Shown here: positions 17,907-26,219 of the stretch, piece by piece
Layout: each line of letters opens with the position of its first letter
How positions within the stretch are numbered: position 1 is the stretch's first letter
NCBI RefSeq assembly: GCF_017352155.2
Contig: NZ_CP071462.1
Coordinates: forward strand, 1,984,001 to 2,048,000
Source of the DNA: Haloterrigena alkaliphila
GTDB taxonomy: Archaea; Halobacteriota; Halobacteria; Halobacteriales; Natrialbaceae
Reading direction: 5' to 3'
Length of the DNA: 64,000 nt
Made by a program: the position numbers and the translations under genes
Notes under the pieces: model-generated
The model's database searches: none
Seen by the model: only the letters and a program-made list of their open reading frames with translations
What the model was told of the DNA's origin: nothing

Positions 17907-18986
17907 ATGGCACAGCAAGAACCAGAGGACCTCCTAGAGCTGAGTTCCGATACGCGGAGCCTCCTCGACCAGAACGATCTCCGCCCGCTCTGGGAAGTCG
18001 AAGACGACATGGGGAACCTCCTCGACGACCTCGAAGCGGACATCTGGAAGTGGGAGGACATCCAGGCCGCCATCGACGGCATCGAGGACGACGTGCCCAT
18101 CGCCGATCTGCCGCCGGGGTTCCAGCGACGAGTCGCGGTGCCGATCAACGCCCAGAACGCGATTTCGAACACGATCTACGTCGGCGTCCAGACGGTCTCA
18201 CCCGGGGAGACCGCTCCCGCCCACCGGCACGCCGCCAGTGCGCTTCGGTTCACCATCGACGGTCACGAGGACATGAAGACGGTCGTCGCCGGCGAGGAGT
18301 TCCCGATGCGCGACAACGACCTCGTCACGACGCCCCAGTGGGAGTGGCACGACCACGTCAACGACTCCGACGAAACCGCCGCGTGGCTCGACGTCCTCGA
18401 CCTGCCGCTGTTCCTGGACACGCTGAACAACTCCCACGTCTTCGAGAACCACGAACTCGAGCGCCAGCCGGTCACGAAGACGCAGGGCTACTGGGACTCC
18501 CAGTACGGCCGCGGCCGACCCGAGGACGACGGCTCGGACGGCTCCATCCCCGGCCCGTTTCAGGGCAACAAGGAGCCGACGCCGCCGTACCGCTTCGGCT
18601 GGGACGAGATGCTCGAGGCGCTGCGCCAGCGGGCGGACAACGACGATCCGGACCCCCACGACGGGCACAGCCTCGCGTACATCAACCCGGCCACGGGCGA
18701 ACCGCCGCTGTTCCCGACCATGTCCTTCCGGGCGCAACTGCTGAACGACGGCCCGACCGACCCCCACTTCCACAACGCCGTCGAGGTCTACTTCGTCATC
18801 GAGGGCGAGGGCGCGACCCACGTCGGCGACGAGGCCCTCGAGTGGGGGCAGTGGGACATCTTCGTCGTCCCGCCGGACGAGCCCCACCACCACGAACCCG
18901 ACGACGAGGCGATCCTGCTGGGCATGACCGATCGACCGATCCTCGAGTCGATGAACTTCTACGCCGAAGCCGCGATCGACGAGTAA
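17907..18986 (+). CDS. gdoA: Gentisate 1,2-dioxygenase (bicupin)
   Basis: A 359-residue cytoplasmic, Fe(II)-dependent ring-cleaving dioxygenase that opens gentisate to maleylpyruvate. The first cupin has the metal motif APAHRHAASALRF (H106, H108) with a third His in WEWHDH (148-150); the second cupin has DPHFHNAVEVYFVIEG and ends PPDEPHHHEP. Family length is about 350, matching. ATG 17907 is preferred over 17880 because of the TATA box position. It is divergent from the FAH hydrolase gene. The 1,2-dioxygenase of Haloferax sp. D1227 is the known archaeal example. A 1-hydroxy-2-naphthoate dioxygenase is the main alternative. Confidence 0.93.
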   Translation: MAQQEPEDLLELSSDTRSLLDQNDLRPLWEVEDDMGNLLDDLEADIWKWEDIQAAIDGIEDDVPIADLPPGFQRRVAVPINAQNAISNTIYVGVQTVSPGETAPAHRHAASALRFTIDGHEDMKTVVAGEEFPMRDNDLVTTPQWEWHDHVNDSDETAAWLDVLDLPLFLDTLNNSHVFENHELERQPVTKTQGYWDSQYGRGRPEDDGSDGSIPGPFQGNKEPTPPYRFGWDEMLEALRQRADNDDPDPHDGHSLAYINPATGEPPLFPTMSFRAQLLNDGPTDPHFHNAVEVYFVIEGEGATHVGDEALEWGQWDIFVVPPDEPHHHEPDDEAILLGMTDRPILESMNFYAEAAIDE

Positions 18987-19090
18987 CGCGATCGCGGTCC
19001 CGTTTTCGCGGTTTCGAGGGCGTCCGAGCCCGGCCGAACGGTTCCCGATTGGGTAATACTCTTATAGATTGTAGCCCATAGCATTCCCGT

Positions 19091-19276
19091 ATGGCCGAGT
19101 TCGACAACCCGTACGTCGACGAGGATCCGTTCGTCCGAGCACACTTCGACTGTCTGGACTGCGGCGGCAAGCTCTGGGAGTACGCGATCCAGCGCCAGAT
19201 GGTCTGCGAGGACTGTCGCGGCGTCTTCTCGTCCCAGCAGGTGTTCGACGCCAACATCGAACAGCCCGCGGACTGA
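19091..19276 (+). CDS. Small two-CxxC zinc-ribbon protein
   Basis: A 61-residue protein with C21-x2-C24 and C39-x2-C42, an arrangement that binds one zinc ion. It resembles the zinc-finger micro-proteins common in haloarchaea, whose functions are mostly unknown. A TATA box (CTTATAGATT, 19061-19070) lies about 26 bases before the ATG, so it has its own leaderless transcript after the dioxygenase gene. No catalytic features are visible. Regulatory or protein-binding roles are possible. Confidence 0.75.
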   Translation: MAEFDNPYVDEDPFVRAHFDCLDCGGKLWEYAIQRQMVCEDCRGVFSSQQVFDANIEQPAD

Positions 19277-19361
19277 TTTTTCGGGTCGACTGCGTGGGAC
19301 GGCCCCCGATTCCGGTATCCCAGCCCGGCGTCCCAGCGGCGCTTCTTCCACCGCAGGGACG

Positions 19362-20243
19362 TCAGAGGAACCGCTCGGTCCGCGTCGTCTCGTAGCCGTC
19401 GGCGATCGAGTCGAAGGCCTCGTCCACGGCGTCGACCGTCCACCCATCCTCGGCGACGCCGGTCCGGATCTGCCGGGGCTCCGAGAGGATGCCGATCTCG
19501 TCGCCGGCGGCGGTCACCGTGACGCCCGTCACGTCGGCTGCGGCCTCGCTCAGCAGGTAGACCGCGGCGGGGGCGACGTCCTCGGGCGGCATCTCCTCGC
19601 GCGTGTACGGGCGGTGCTCTTCGGGGATCGATTCGGTCATCCGCGTGTAGCCGTTCGGGACGAGCGCGTTGACGCGGACGTCCTGCCGGTGGAGTTCCGT
19701 CGAGGCCGCCCGGACGAAACCGAGGATCCCCGCGTTGGCGCTCGCGTACGCGAGTTGGCCGACGTTCCCGAGCGCGCCCCTGGAACTGACCGCAAGAACC
19801 GAGCGGTCTTCGGGCGGGTCATCGGTTTCGCGCCAGTGTCGGACCGCCGCCCGCAACAGCGTGAAGTTACTCCGGAGGTGCGTCCGCACGACGGCGTCCC
19901 AGTCCTCGTCGGAGAGGGTCCACGACATCCCGTCCCGGAGGATTCCCGCGAAGTTGGCAATCCCGTCCAGTCGGCCGAACGCCTCGAGCGCAGTCTCGAC
20001 CGCCTCGGTCGCGTCGTCGGCGTCGGCCGCGTCGCCGAAGTGGGCGACCGCCGAGGCGCCGTCGATCTCACTCTCTATTTCCTCGGCGACCTCGCGGGCC
20101 GGCGCCGGGTCGGATCCCGTCCCGTCGACGGCGGTTCCCAGATCGGAGACGACGACGTTCGCCCCCTCGCGGGCCAGTTCCGTCGCCGTCTCGGCACCGA
20201 GTCCGTTGCCGCCGCCGACGACGAGGTACGCGGGATCGGTCAC
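19362..20243 (-). CDS. Short-chain dehydrogenase/reductase with altered YxxxK
   Basis: A 293-residue SDR. The dinucleotide site VVGGGNGLGAETA is at the N-terminus, followed by NFAGIL (NNAG position) and catalytic SSRGALGNVGQLAYASAN. The usual YxxxK reads YASAN, so the active-site Lys is Asn, which may reduce or change activity. GTG 20243 is chosen because GGAGGT (20250-20255 on the minus strand) is correctly spaced; an Arg/Asp-rich 50-codon extension upstream is rejected. It lies among gentisate genes and could oxidise an alcohol or dihydrodiol intermediate, but this is speculative. Confidence 0.88.
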   Translation of the reverse strand: MTDPAYLVVGGGNGLGAETATELAREGANVVVSDLGTAVDGTGSDPAPAREVAEEIESEIDGASAVAHFGDAADADDATEAVETALEAFGRLDGIANFAGILRDGMSWTLSDEDWDAVVRTHLRSNFTLLRAAVRHWRETDDPPEDRSVLAVSSRGALGNVGQLAYASANAGILGFVRAASTELHRQDVRVNALVPNGYTRMTESIPEEHRPYTREEMPPEDVAPAAVYLLSEAAADVTGVTVTAAGDEIGILSEPRQIRTGVAEDGWTVDAVDEAFDSIADGYETTRTERFL

Positions 20244-20483
20244 GCGGACCACCTCCGCTCGGCTGCGGTCGGTCTCCGCGTCCGCGTCCCGACCGTCGAT
20301 CGCTCGACGATCGTCCGTCTCCCGACGGCGGGCGTACCGACGGGCGTCGGGTTCGTCGCGGTACTCTCCCGGGGTCGCGCAGTCGCGGGGCATCGATCGC
20401 TCATTGTCTCGGATCGTTCGCTCGATACGCGGCCGCCGATAATCATGGTTCGGGACCGAACCGGGACGTGGATTCCCGACTCG

Positions 20484-20893
20484 CTACGCCCGATCCGTCT
20501 CGTCGTCGTCTTCGTCGCAGACGAGCACGGGACGGGCGCTCTTCAGGATCACGGCGTGACGCTCCCGAACAGCGCCTTCCCCGTCGGCGAGCGCTTTCGA
20601 CCGGCCAGGCAGATCAGGTCGACGTCGTGTTCCGCCGCGTGCTCGAGGACTTCCGCGGCCGGGTCGCCGCTGCGCTCCTCGAGGACGTATTCGATTCCGC
20701 GCTCGGAGAGCGCGCGTTCGACCGCCTTCGCCGCACCCAGTTGCTGGATCGTCGCGCCGTCCGGGTTTTCCGTGAAGACGTGGAGCACCCGGACCCGCAT
20801 CGCGTCCGTCTCGACTGGAATGCCCGTGATCGTCGCGGCCTGCGCGAGGGCACGGGATTTGTGCTGATCGATCGCGAGTAGGACGTCGTACAT
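20484..20893 (-). pseudogene. Universal stress protein (UspA) gene interrupted by a 4-base deletion
   Basis: From ATG 20893 the frame encodes a UspA domain (MYDVLLAID to AGRKRSPTGKALFGSVT) but stops at 20549 after 114 residues. The missing C-terminal strand, AVILKSARPVLVCDEDDD, is encoded in the next frame down to a TAG at 20484. Comparison with the intact paralogue at 30086-30475 (GSVTQDV) indicates loss of four bases between about 20555 and 20556. The promoter (minus-strand GCTTATCA, about 20917-20924) looks intact. A sequencing error cannot be excluded; if real, the last beta strand near the nucleotide-binding G-S/T motif is lost. Confidence 0.75.
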
Positions 20894-21119
20894 AGGGGAT
20901 GGTACGGGGACGGTCGTGATAAGCGCGTCTCGTGTTCCCACCGAGTGGTGACACCGGTCCGTCGTCCGATCCCTGCTCCTCGAGGCCGATTCGGATCCGG
21001 CCGCTGCCGGCGCAGCGGTCGATCGCTCGGTCACAATCTCCGCGATCAAGATCGTTTCAGCGACGCGGACCGCGGCGGAAATGGAATGGATTTACGTGAT
21101 GGCGCTCGAGAATGGGCGT

Positions 21120-21443
21120 ATGGTACTCGAAACGGATCTCGAAGACGCCGCAGCGAAGCGAGACGACCTCCCGGACGCCGACGAGGTGTACGACGAGGGC
21201 GAGGAAATTCCGATCACCGACGTGTTCGACGACGCCTTCGTCGCGGAGCGGACCGACTTCGAGACGTTCGACGAACTGGTCGCCGAGAGCCCCAGCGAGG
21301 CCACCTCGGCCGCGGACCTCGAGACGGTTCCCCACGGCGAGTGGGACGAGTTCGTCGCGGAGCGGACCGAGTTCGAGAACGAACAGGCGTTCGTGATGGC
21401 CGGCCGCGACCACTGGGTCGCCAAGCGACTGGACCTGGCCTGA
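21120..21443 (+). CDS. Uncharacterised acidic protein with an internal FVAERTxFE repeat
   Basis: I do not recognise this 107-residue protein. It is very acidic. The element FVAERTDFE recurs as FVAERTEFE about 40 residues later, suggesting two short repeated units, and the C-terminal MAGRDHWVAKRL is less acidic. The start at 21120 is chosen because GATTTACG (21089-21096) lies about 27 bases upstream; 13 codons of upstream open frame overlap that box. It is transcribed alone between the uspA remnant and the monooxygenase. Confidence 0.65.
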   Translation: MVLETDLEDAAAKRDDLPDADEVYDEGEEIPITDVFDDAFVAERTDFETFDELVAESPSEATSAADLETVPHGEWDEFVAERTEFENEQAFVMAGRDHWVAKRLDLA

Positions 21444-21576
21444 ACCGGCGCTCCTTTTCGCGCGACTCGCGTCCGAGCAGCCGAACGGCCGTTCGGAAAT
21501 CGAACGCAGGATTGCAGTCTCGCGGCGAGAAAACGTCGAAAACGAGTGCGACTTCGATCCGGCCGGTGGCCGGTGG

Positions 21577-22812
21577 TCAGTAGCTCCCGGTCGACACGAT
21601 CGGCGGGGCACCGTGGGGACCGTACGGCGCGTCGTCGAGCCACTCGCCGGCGGTCTCGAACTTGTCGGACATCGAGGCGGCGACCTCCTTCCGGAGGACC
21701 GTTACCGGATCGTCGCCCTGGAGGTACTCGAGGGCCTGTCCGGCCGCGCCGAGGTTGTATTCGGCGGCCTTCTCGCGGCGCGCCCCGTACAGTTCGACCT
21801 CGTCGCGGGCGACCGCGTCCGTGCGGGCGTCGAGCGCGACGGCGATGGCCGAGGCGGCCTCGTCGGCGTCGGCGATGCCGGAGTTCATCCCGCGGGCGCC
21901 GAAGGGCGCCAGCAGGTGGGCGGCCTCGCCGGCCAGCAGCACGCGTCGGTGATCGTCGACGAACGTGTCCGCCATCACCTGGAGGAAGTAGTACGAGGAG
22001 ACCCACTTGAGGTTGTCCTCGTACTCCTCGCCCATGACGTCGCGGACGAACTCCCGCATCCGCTCGTCGCTGCTGAGTTCCTCGGGGTCGTCGTCCTCGA
22101 TGCACTGGATGTCGAGGCGCCAGCCGCCGGTAAAGGGAACGAGCAGGACGTTCCGTCCGTCGGCTTCGGGCGCGTCGTAGTGGAACATCCGCTCGAGGTC
22201 CTCGTGACCGTCCTCGATCGCCTCGTCCTCGACGTCGGCGATGATGAAGGCGTTCTCGGACTGGTCGCCCTCGAAGTTCGCTCCGATCTCCTTGCGGACG
22301 GTCGAGCCGCCGCCGTCGGCGCCGACCAGGTACTCGGCCGACCACTCGCGGCCGTCGCTCGTTTCCACGTGGACGCCGTCGGCCGAGGAGTCGACGGTCT
22401 CGACTTCGGCTTCCCAGTGGATGTCGATCCCGACCTCGTCCAGCGCGTCGAGCATGTACTGCTCGGTGACGACCTGCGGGACGCTGGTGAAGTGGGGGAT
22501 GTCGCCGGAGCCGCCGGGGGAATCGTACGTCCGGTTGAACACTTCCTTCCCCTTGTACAGGGTCCGTCGAGTCGGCCAGACGAGCCCCTCCTCGACGAGG
22601 TCGGTTCCCAGTCCGGGGTGGACTCGCTCGAGCGTGCGAAGCGTCGAGCCGTGGACGTAGATGGCCCGGCTCCCGGACCGATCCCGGTCTTCGGGTTCGG
22701 CCTCGAGAATCGTCGTCTCGACTCCTCGTGCGTGCAACGCTAGCGCCGCCGTCATGCCGACTGGTCCGGCACCGGCGATCAGTACCGGCGCGTCGGTCGT
22801 TTCACCGCTCAT
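21577..22812 (-). CDS. FAD-dependent aromatic monooxygenase (PHBH/MhpA-type)
   Basis: A 411-residue class A flavoprotein hydroxylase. The FAD dinucleotide site IAGAGPVGMTAALAL is at the N-terminus, the DG motif reads LVGADGGGSTVRKE, and the second FAD motif reads LLAGEAAHLLAPFGARGMNSG, with Glu where the GD motif has Asp. It likely hydroxylates a phenolic ring using NAD(P)H and O2. Beside gentisate genes it could make gentisate from 3-hydroxybenzoate or salicylate, or act on a CoA thioester with side-chain migration. ATG 22812 is chosen; a GTG three codons upstream is possible. Confidence 0.92.
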   Translation of the reverse strand: MSGETTDAPVLIAGAGPVGMTAALALHARGVETTILEAEPEDRDRSGSRAIYVHGSTLRTLERVHPGLGTDLVEEGLVWPTRRTLYKGKEVFNRTYDSPGGSGDIPHFTSVPQVVTEQYMLDALDEVGIDIHWEAEVETVDSSADGVHVETSDGREWSAEYLVGADGGGSTVRKEIGANFEGDQSENAFIIADVEDEAIEDGHEDLERMFHYDAPEADGRNVLLVPFTGGWRLDIQCIEDDDPEELSSDERMREFVRDVMGEEYEDNLKWVSSYYFLQVMADTFVDDHRRVLLAGEAAHLLAPFGARGMNSGIADADEAASAIAVALDARTDAVARDEVELYGARREKAAEYNLGAAGQALEYLQGDDPVTVLRKEVAASMSDKFETAGEWLDDAPYGPHGAPPIVSTGSY

Positions 22813-23128
22813 GGTACGCACTGACGAAGTACGGTGCCATAGTGTTTGTGGTGTCCACCGCTCGCGCCCCAGTAGATTACAAAATACGATTAGAGAAGAT
22901 TCTATATTACGATAGGGGGATAAGCGTGCGGTATCACGTGATCTCCCGCCGCGTTCGGTCCCGAAATCGGCGCGAATCGCGGTGCTTCCGCGACAATGTC
23001 CGAAACGAGAGCGGCCGGAACGGCGATTCGCGCCTCGCGTTTCACATCAGCGAACGAACGCGGTATCCGGGATCGGCTCGGGCAGCGGATCAATGGTAGT
23101 AGTAGCGGGGAGGGGACGCTCAGCGGTG
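22813..23128. other. 316-bp region between the monooxygenase and the acetyltransferase
   Basis: Contains the promoter side of the monooxygenase gene and an A/T-rich block at 22870-22925 with an ATTACA element. Open frames here look like antisense or chance. No gene called. Confidence 0.45.
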
Positions 23129-23713
23129 CTATCGGTCGCGGGTCGCCGGCGGTTTTTGGACAGCTGCGACCCGCTCGTCGGCCAGTGGTAACCGCATCTC
23201 TAGATCCATCTGGTTGGTGGCGGTCACGTCGAACCCGACCTTCTCGTAGACGGCGATCGCGCGGCGTTGCTCCCGGGAGACGTTGAGGTTCAGTTCGTCG
23301 TAGTTCCGATCGTCGGCGTAGGCGACGACCTGCTGTAGCAGTTCCGTGCCGATGCCGCGATCCTGGAACTCGGGGTGGACGAAGATGACGAACTCCGGGT
23401 CGGTGGCGTCGGCCGGGACGACGGCTACGTGGCCGACGACGTCGTCGCCGAGCGTCGCGAGCAGGTTCCAGCCGTCGGCCGCGAGTCCGTGAATCCACCG
23501 CTCGAGGGTCTCCCGTCTGCTCGGTGGGAGCCCCATCGTCGACGTCTGGATGGACTCGTACATCGCGACCAGCGCGTCGTACCGGTCGGGATCGTACGGG
23601 CGAATCAACAGGGCCGTACCCTGCCGATCGACGAACCGCGGGCAGCGGGGCGGACAGTACTCGGTCCCCTCGCACCCGGTGTTGTCCCAGCCAGTACACG
23701 CGTTTGCAGTCAT
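23129..23713 (-). CDS. GNAT N-acetyltransferase with an N-terminal cysteine cluster
   Basis: A 194-residue protein. Residues 40-190 form a GNAT domain with the acetyl-CoA loop HPEFQDRGIGTELL and a C-terminal YEKVGFDV strand. The first 24 residues hold four cysteines (C6, C14, C20, C24), a likely zinc site. The start at 23713 is preferred; an extension of 13 codons to a GTG at 23752 is possible. The acceptor is unknown and nothing in the sequence links it to aromatic metabolism. Confidence 0.85.
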   Translation of the reverse strand: MTANACTGWDNTGCEGTEYCPPRCPRFVDRQGTALLIRPYDPDRYDALVAMYESIQTSTMGLPPSRRETLERWIHGLAADGWNLLATLGDDVVGHVAVVPADATDPEFVIFVHPEFQDRGIGTELLQQVVAYADDRNYDELNLNVSREQRRAIAVYEKVGFDVTATNQMDLEMRLPLADERVAAVQKPPATRDR

Positions 23714-23848
23714 ACGAGACGGATAGGTTGCCAGCCACTCGTCGTTTTGCACGAACCTGTTCGGTCGACCGGTCGTCGGCAGTCCTCTCGGTACGGCTAA
23801 CGCCGGCCGAACCTTCTATGCGCTCGACGGCGTACGAGCGGGTGACCC

Positions 23849-24607
23849 ATGAGCGACAGTTTTCGCGTCGGGCTGATCGTCCCGAGTTCGAACGTCACGA
23901 TGGAGACGGAGATTCCGGCGATGCTGCGAGCGCGGCCGGACCACTACGGCGAGACGTTCACCTTCCACTCCAGTCGCATGCGGATGCAAAGCGTCACGCA
24001 GGAGGAACTCGAGCGCATGGACGAACAGTCCGAGGACTGTGCGACCCTGCTGTCGGACGCCCGCTGTGACGTCCTCGCCTACGCGTGTCTCATCGGGATC
24101 ATGGCGCAGGGACCGGGCTACCACGAGGAGAGCGAGTCGACGCTCCACCAGCGGACCGTCGAGAACGACGCCGACGCGCCCGTCGTGACCAGCGCCGGCG
24201 CGCTCGTCCGCGCCCTCGAGCGCCTGGAGGCCGAGGAGATCGCGCTGATCGCGCCGTACGTCGAGGAGCTCACGCAGACGGTGATCGACTACTTCGAGAG
24301 TGCCGGCGTCGACGTAATCGACTACGAGACCCTCGAGTGTCCCGACAACCTCGAGGTCGCCCAGTTGGACCAGCGGAACCTCGTGAGCATCGCGGACGAC
24401 CTCGACACCGACGCCGCCGACGCCCTCGTCCTCTCGTCGTGCGTCCAGATGCCGTCGCTGAACGCGATCCAGGCCGCGGAGGACCGGTTCGGCCTGCCGG
24501 TCTTCTCCGCGGCGACCGCGACCACCTACGAGATCCTCGACCACCTCGAGGTCAGCACCCAGGTACCCGGTGCGGGGCGACTCCTATCCGGCGGCCTCAA
24601 CCGGTGA
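23849..24607 (+). CDS. Maleate isomerase-like protein (Asp/Glu racemase superfamily)
   Basis: A 252-residue protein matching the maleate cis-trans isomerase/arylmalonate decarboxylase family. The N-terminus VGLIVPSSNVTMETE is the family signature. The two catalytic cysteines are present: C80 in YACLIG and C198 in SSCVQMPS, at the spacing expected for maleate isomerase. The reaction is maleate to fumarate without cofactor. Its place among gentisate genes suggests a role after the FAH hydrolase; in bacteria the same enzyme acts in nicotinate breakdown. A hydantoin- or malonate-type substrate remains possible. Confidence 0.88.
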   Translation: MSDSFRVGLIVPSSNVTMETEIPAMLRARPDHYGETFTFHSSRMRMQSVTQEELERMDEQSEDCATLLSDARCDVLAYACLIGIMAQGPGYHEESESTLHQRTVENDADAPVVTSAGALVRALERLEAEEIALIAPYVEELTQTVIDYFESAGVDVIDYETLECPDNLEVAQLDQRNLVSIADDLDTDAADALVLSSCVQMPSLNAIQAAEDRFGLPVFSAATATTYEILDHLEVSTQVPGAGRLLSGGLNR

Positions 24608-25154
24608 TCGGTGGCATCTCCAGGGCCTCGACGCGGTTCCAGGATCGAGCGCTTCCGCGCGGTCGGATCAGCTGGCGACCGCGATAGCGGATCAGTAACG
24701 CTTCGTTGACAAATCCTAAGTACTGATTGTCCTCGAGACGGGCGTCTCGAGCGGGGAGCAGGAACGGTGGATCGAATTTGCAGCGGAACGATATCGTCTA
24801 AATACGGGAACAGACATTACAACCATCGACTAGCAAATATACTATATTACAATCGACTATTATATCGGATAGAAGTAGGGTTAGTGTAATTCATTCCAGA
24901 ATCTGACTAGTGAAATAGCGTGTCACACGGATGAACAGACTGCATTCGTCCAGAATTTACGACGGTATGGACGTGATGACGGGTTCGGTCTCGGCCCGCT
25001 GTCTGTGCGTCTCGAGGACTGCCCGAGAGGGTGAACCACGACCGTCGGTAACGGACCTCGAGACGGCCAGCGAGGCCGCGATCGGCGCGGGACCGGGCCG
25101 CCGGTATTTGATATGAGCAAAAGAGTATTGCGCTTTGAATCCATACGTAAGCGC
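24608..25154. other. 547-bp intergenic region with A/T-rich repeats
   Basis: No gene recognised. It has a perfect CTCGAGACG/CGTCTCGAG palindrome (24732-24751) soon after the isomerase gene, a strongly A/T-rich block (24780-24900) with ATTACA direct repeats, and the promoter side of the next IclR gene. Confidence 0.55.
24816..24862. repeat. Direct repeat ATTACAA..ATCGACTA
   Basis: ATTACAACCATCGACTA at 24816-24832 and ATTACAATCGACTA at 24846-24859, 30 bases apart, in an A/T-rich zone before the IclR gene. Likely regulatory; inference only. Confidence 0.45.
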
Positions 25155-25961
25155 ATGAGTTCGGACGACGACTCACGGCGGATTCGATCCGCGGACAGGG
25201 TGTTCGATATCCTCGAGCACCTGCGGGCGACGGGCGGGTCGACGGTCTCGGCCACCGCCGAGGCCGTCGGACTCTCGCCGGGGACCGCTCACACCTACCT
25301 CTCGACGCTCGAGTCCCGCGGCGTCGTCCGGAAGGACGACGGGGCGTATCGGCTCGGCCTCGAGTTGCTGCCCTACGGGGATCACGTTCGCATTCAGAAC
25401 GAACTCTACCGCGCGGCCAAGGCGGAGATCCACCGGCTGGCCCACGATACCGACGCCTGCGCACACCTCATGACGGAGCACGACGGTCGACTGCTCGTGC
25501 TCCAGGAGGCCTTCGGCGAGAACGCGATCGGGACGGACTTTCACCCGCAAAAACGGGACAGTCCCCAGTCCCTCCTGCACTGCACCGCCGCGGGGAAGGC
25601 GATCCTCGCCCACCTCCCCGACTACCGCGTCGCGCAGATTATCGAGGACCACGGCCTCGTCTCCTACACGTCGTCGACGATCACGGACGAGTCCGAACTG
25701 GTCGCCGAACTCGAGGCCGTCAGGGAGCGCGGCTTCGCGCTGAACGATCAGGAGCACATGCAGGGGCTCCGCGGCGTCGGGACGCCGATCCGGTACGACG
25801 GCGGGCGCGTCCTCGGTGCGATCAGCCTCTCGGGGTCCGCGAGCAACTGGAGCGGCGCCCGATTCCGGGAAGCGTTGTCGGAGAAGGTCATGCGAGCCGC
25901 GAACGCCATCGAGGTGAACCTGCACTCGAACCGCTCCGACGCGGATCGACCGTCAGTTTGA
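25155..25961 (+). CDS. IclR-family transcriptional regulator (second of three)
   Basis: A 268-residue regulator with an N-terminal winged helix (RSADRVFDILEHL, then AVGLSPGTAHTYLSTLESRG) and an IclR effector domain (HCTAAGKAILAHLPDY and ELEAVRERGFALNDQEHMQG). ATG 25155 is chosen over one 14 codons upstream, giving the usual TATA-to-ATG spacing from AAAAGAGTA (about 25122-25130). It follows the maleate isomerase gene and precedes the amidohydrolase-Rieske pair, so it is a candidate regulator of either. Its effector domain is typical, and its ligand unknown. Confidence 0.94.
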   Translation: MSSDDDSRRIRSADRVFDILEHLRATGGSTVSATAEAVGLSPGTAHTYLSTLESRGVVRKDDGAYRLGLELLPYGDHVRIQNELYRAAKAEIHRLAHDTDACAHLMTEHDGRLLVLQEAFGENAIGTDFHPQKRDSPQSLLHCTAAGKAILAHLPDYRVAQIIEDHGLVSYTSSTITDESELVAELEAVRERGFALNDQEHMQGLRGVGTPIRYDGGRVLGAISLSGSASNWSGARFREALSEKVMRAANAIEVNLHSNRSDADRPSV

Positions 25962-26187
25962 TACGCTCAATTCCGTTCCTCGCGACGGGCGTCAGGTATT
26001 CGCGCTACTCGGTCGCGTTCGTCCGTCTCCGCCGACTAGTCTTACACACGTATGCTTGTCAAATACCACCCCTCGATCCCTCGAGATGGCGGTTTCGAAC
26101 GGCTTTGATTACTTCAAACCAACCGCGAGAACGCCGAGCGCGGCTATAATTAGCCACCGATGCCGGAAGCTCGTTCCGTGGAGTACA

Positions 26188-26197
26188 GCTATATACG
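26188..26197 (+). promoter_or_regulatory. TATA box of the first amidohydrolase-Rieske operon
   Basis: GCTATATACG is centred 28 bases before ATG 26220, predicting a leaderless message and fixing the start codon. Confidence 0.55.
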
Positions 26198-26219
26198 CCG
26201 ATACGGCGGTTGTACGACC

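Noticed and set aside
22996-23286. 96-codon plus-strand frame near the acetyltransferase
   Set aside because: Overlaps the 3' end of the acetyltransferase gene in antisense and has no domain or promoter.
24732-24751. Palindrome CTCGAGACG-GG-CGTCTCGAG as a bacterial-type terminator
   Set aside because: No T-run follows and archaeal terminators do not need hairpins; CTCGAG-rich palindromes are common in this genome.
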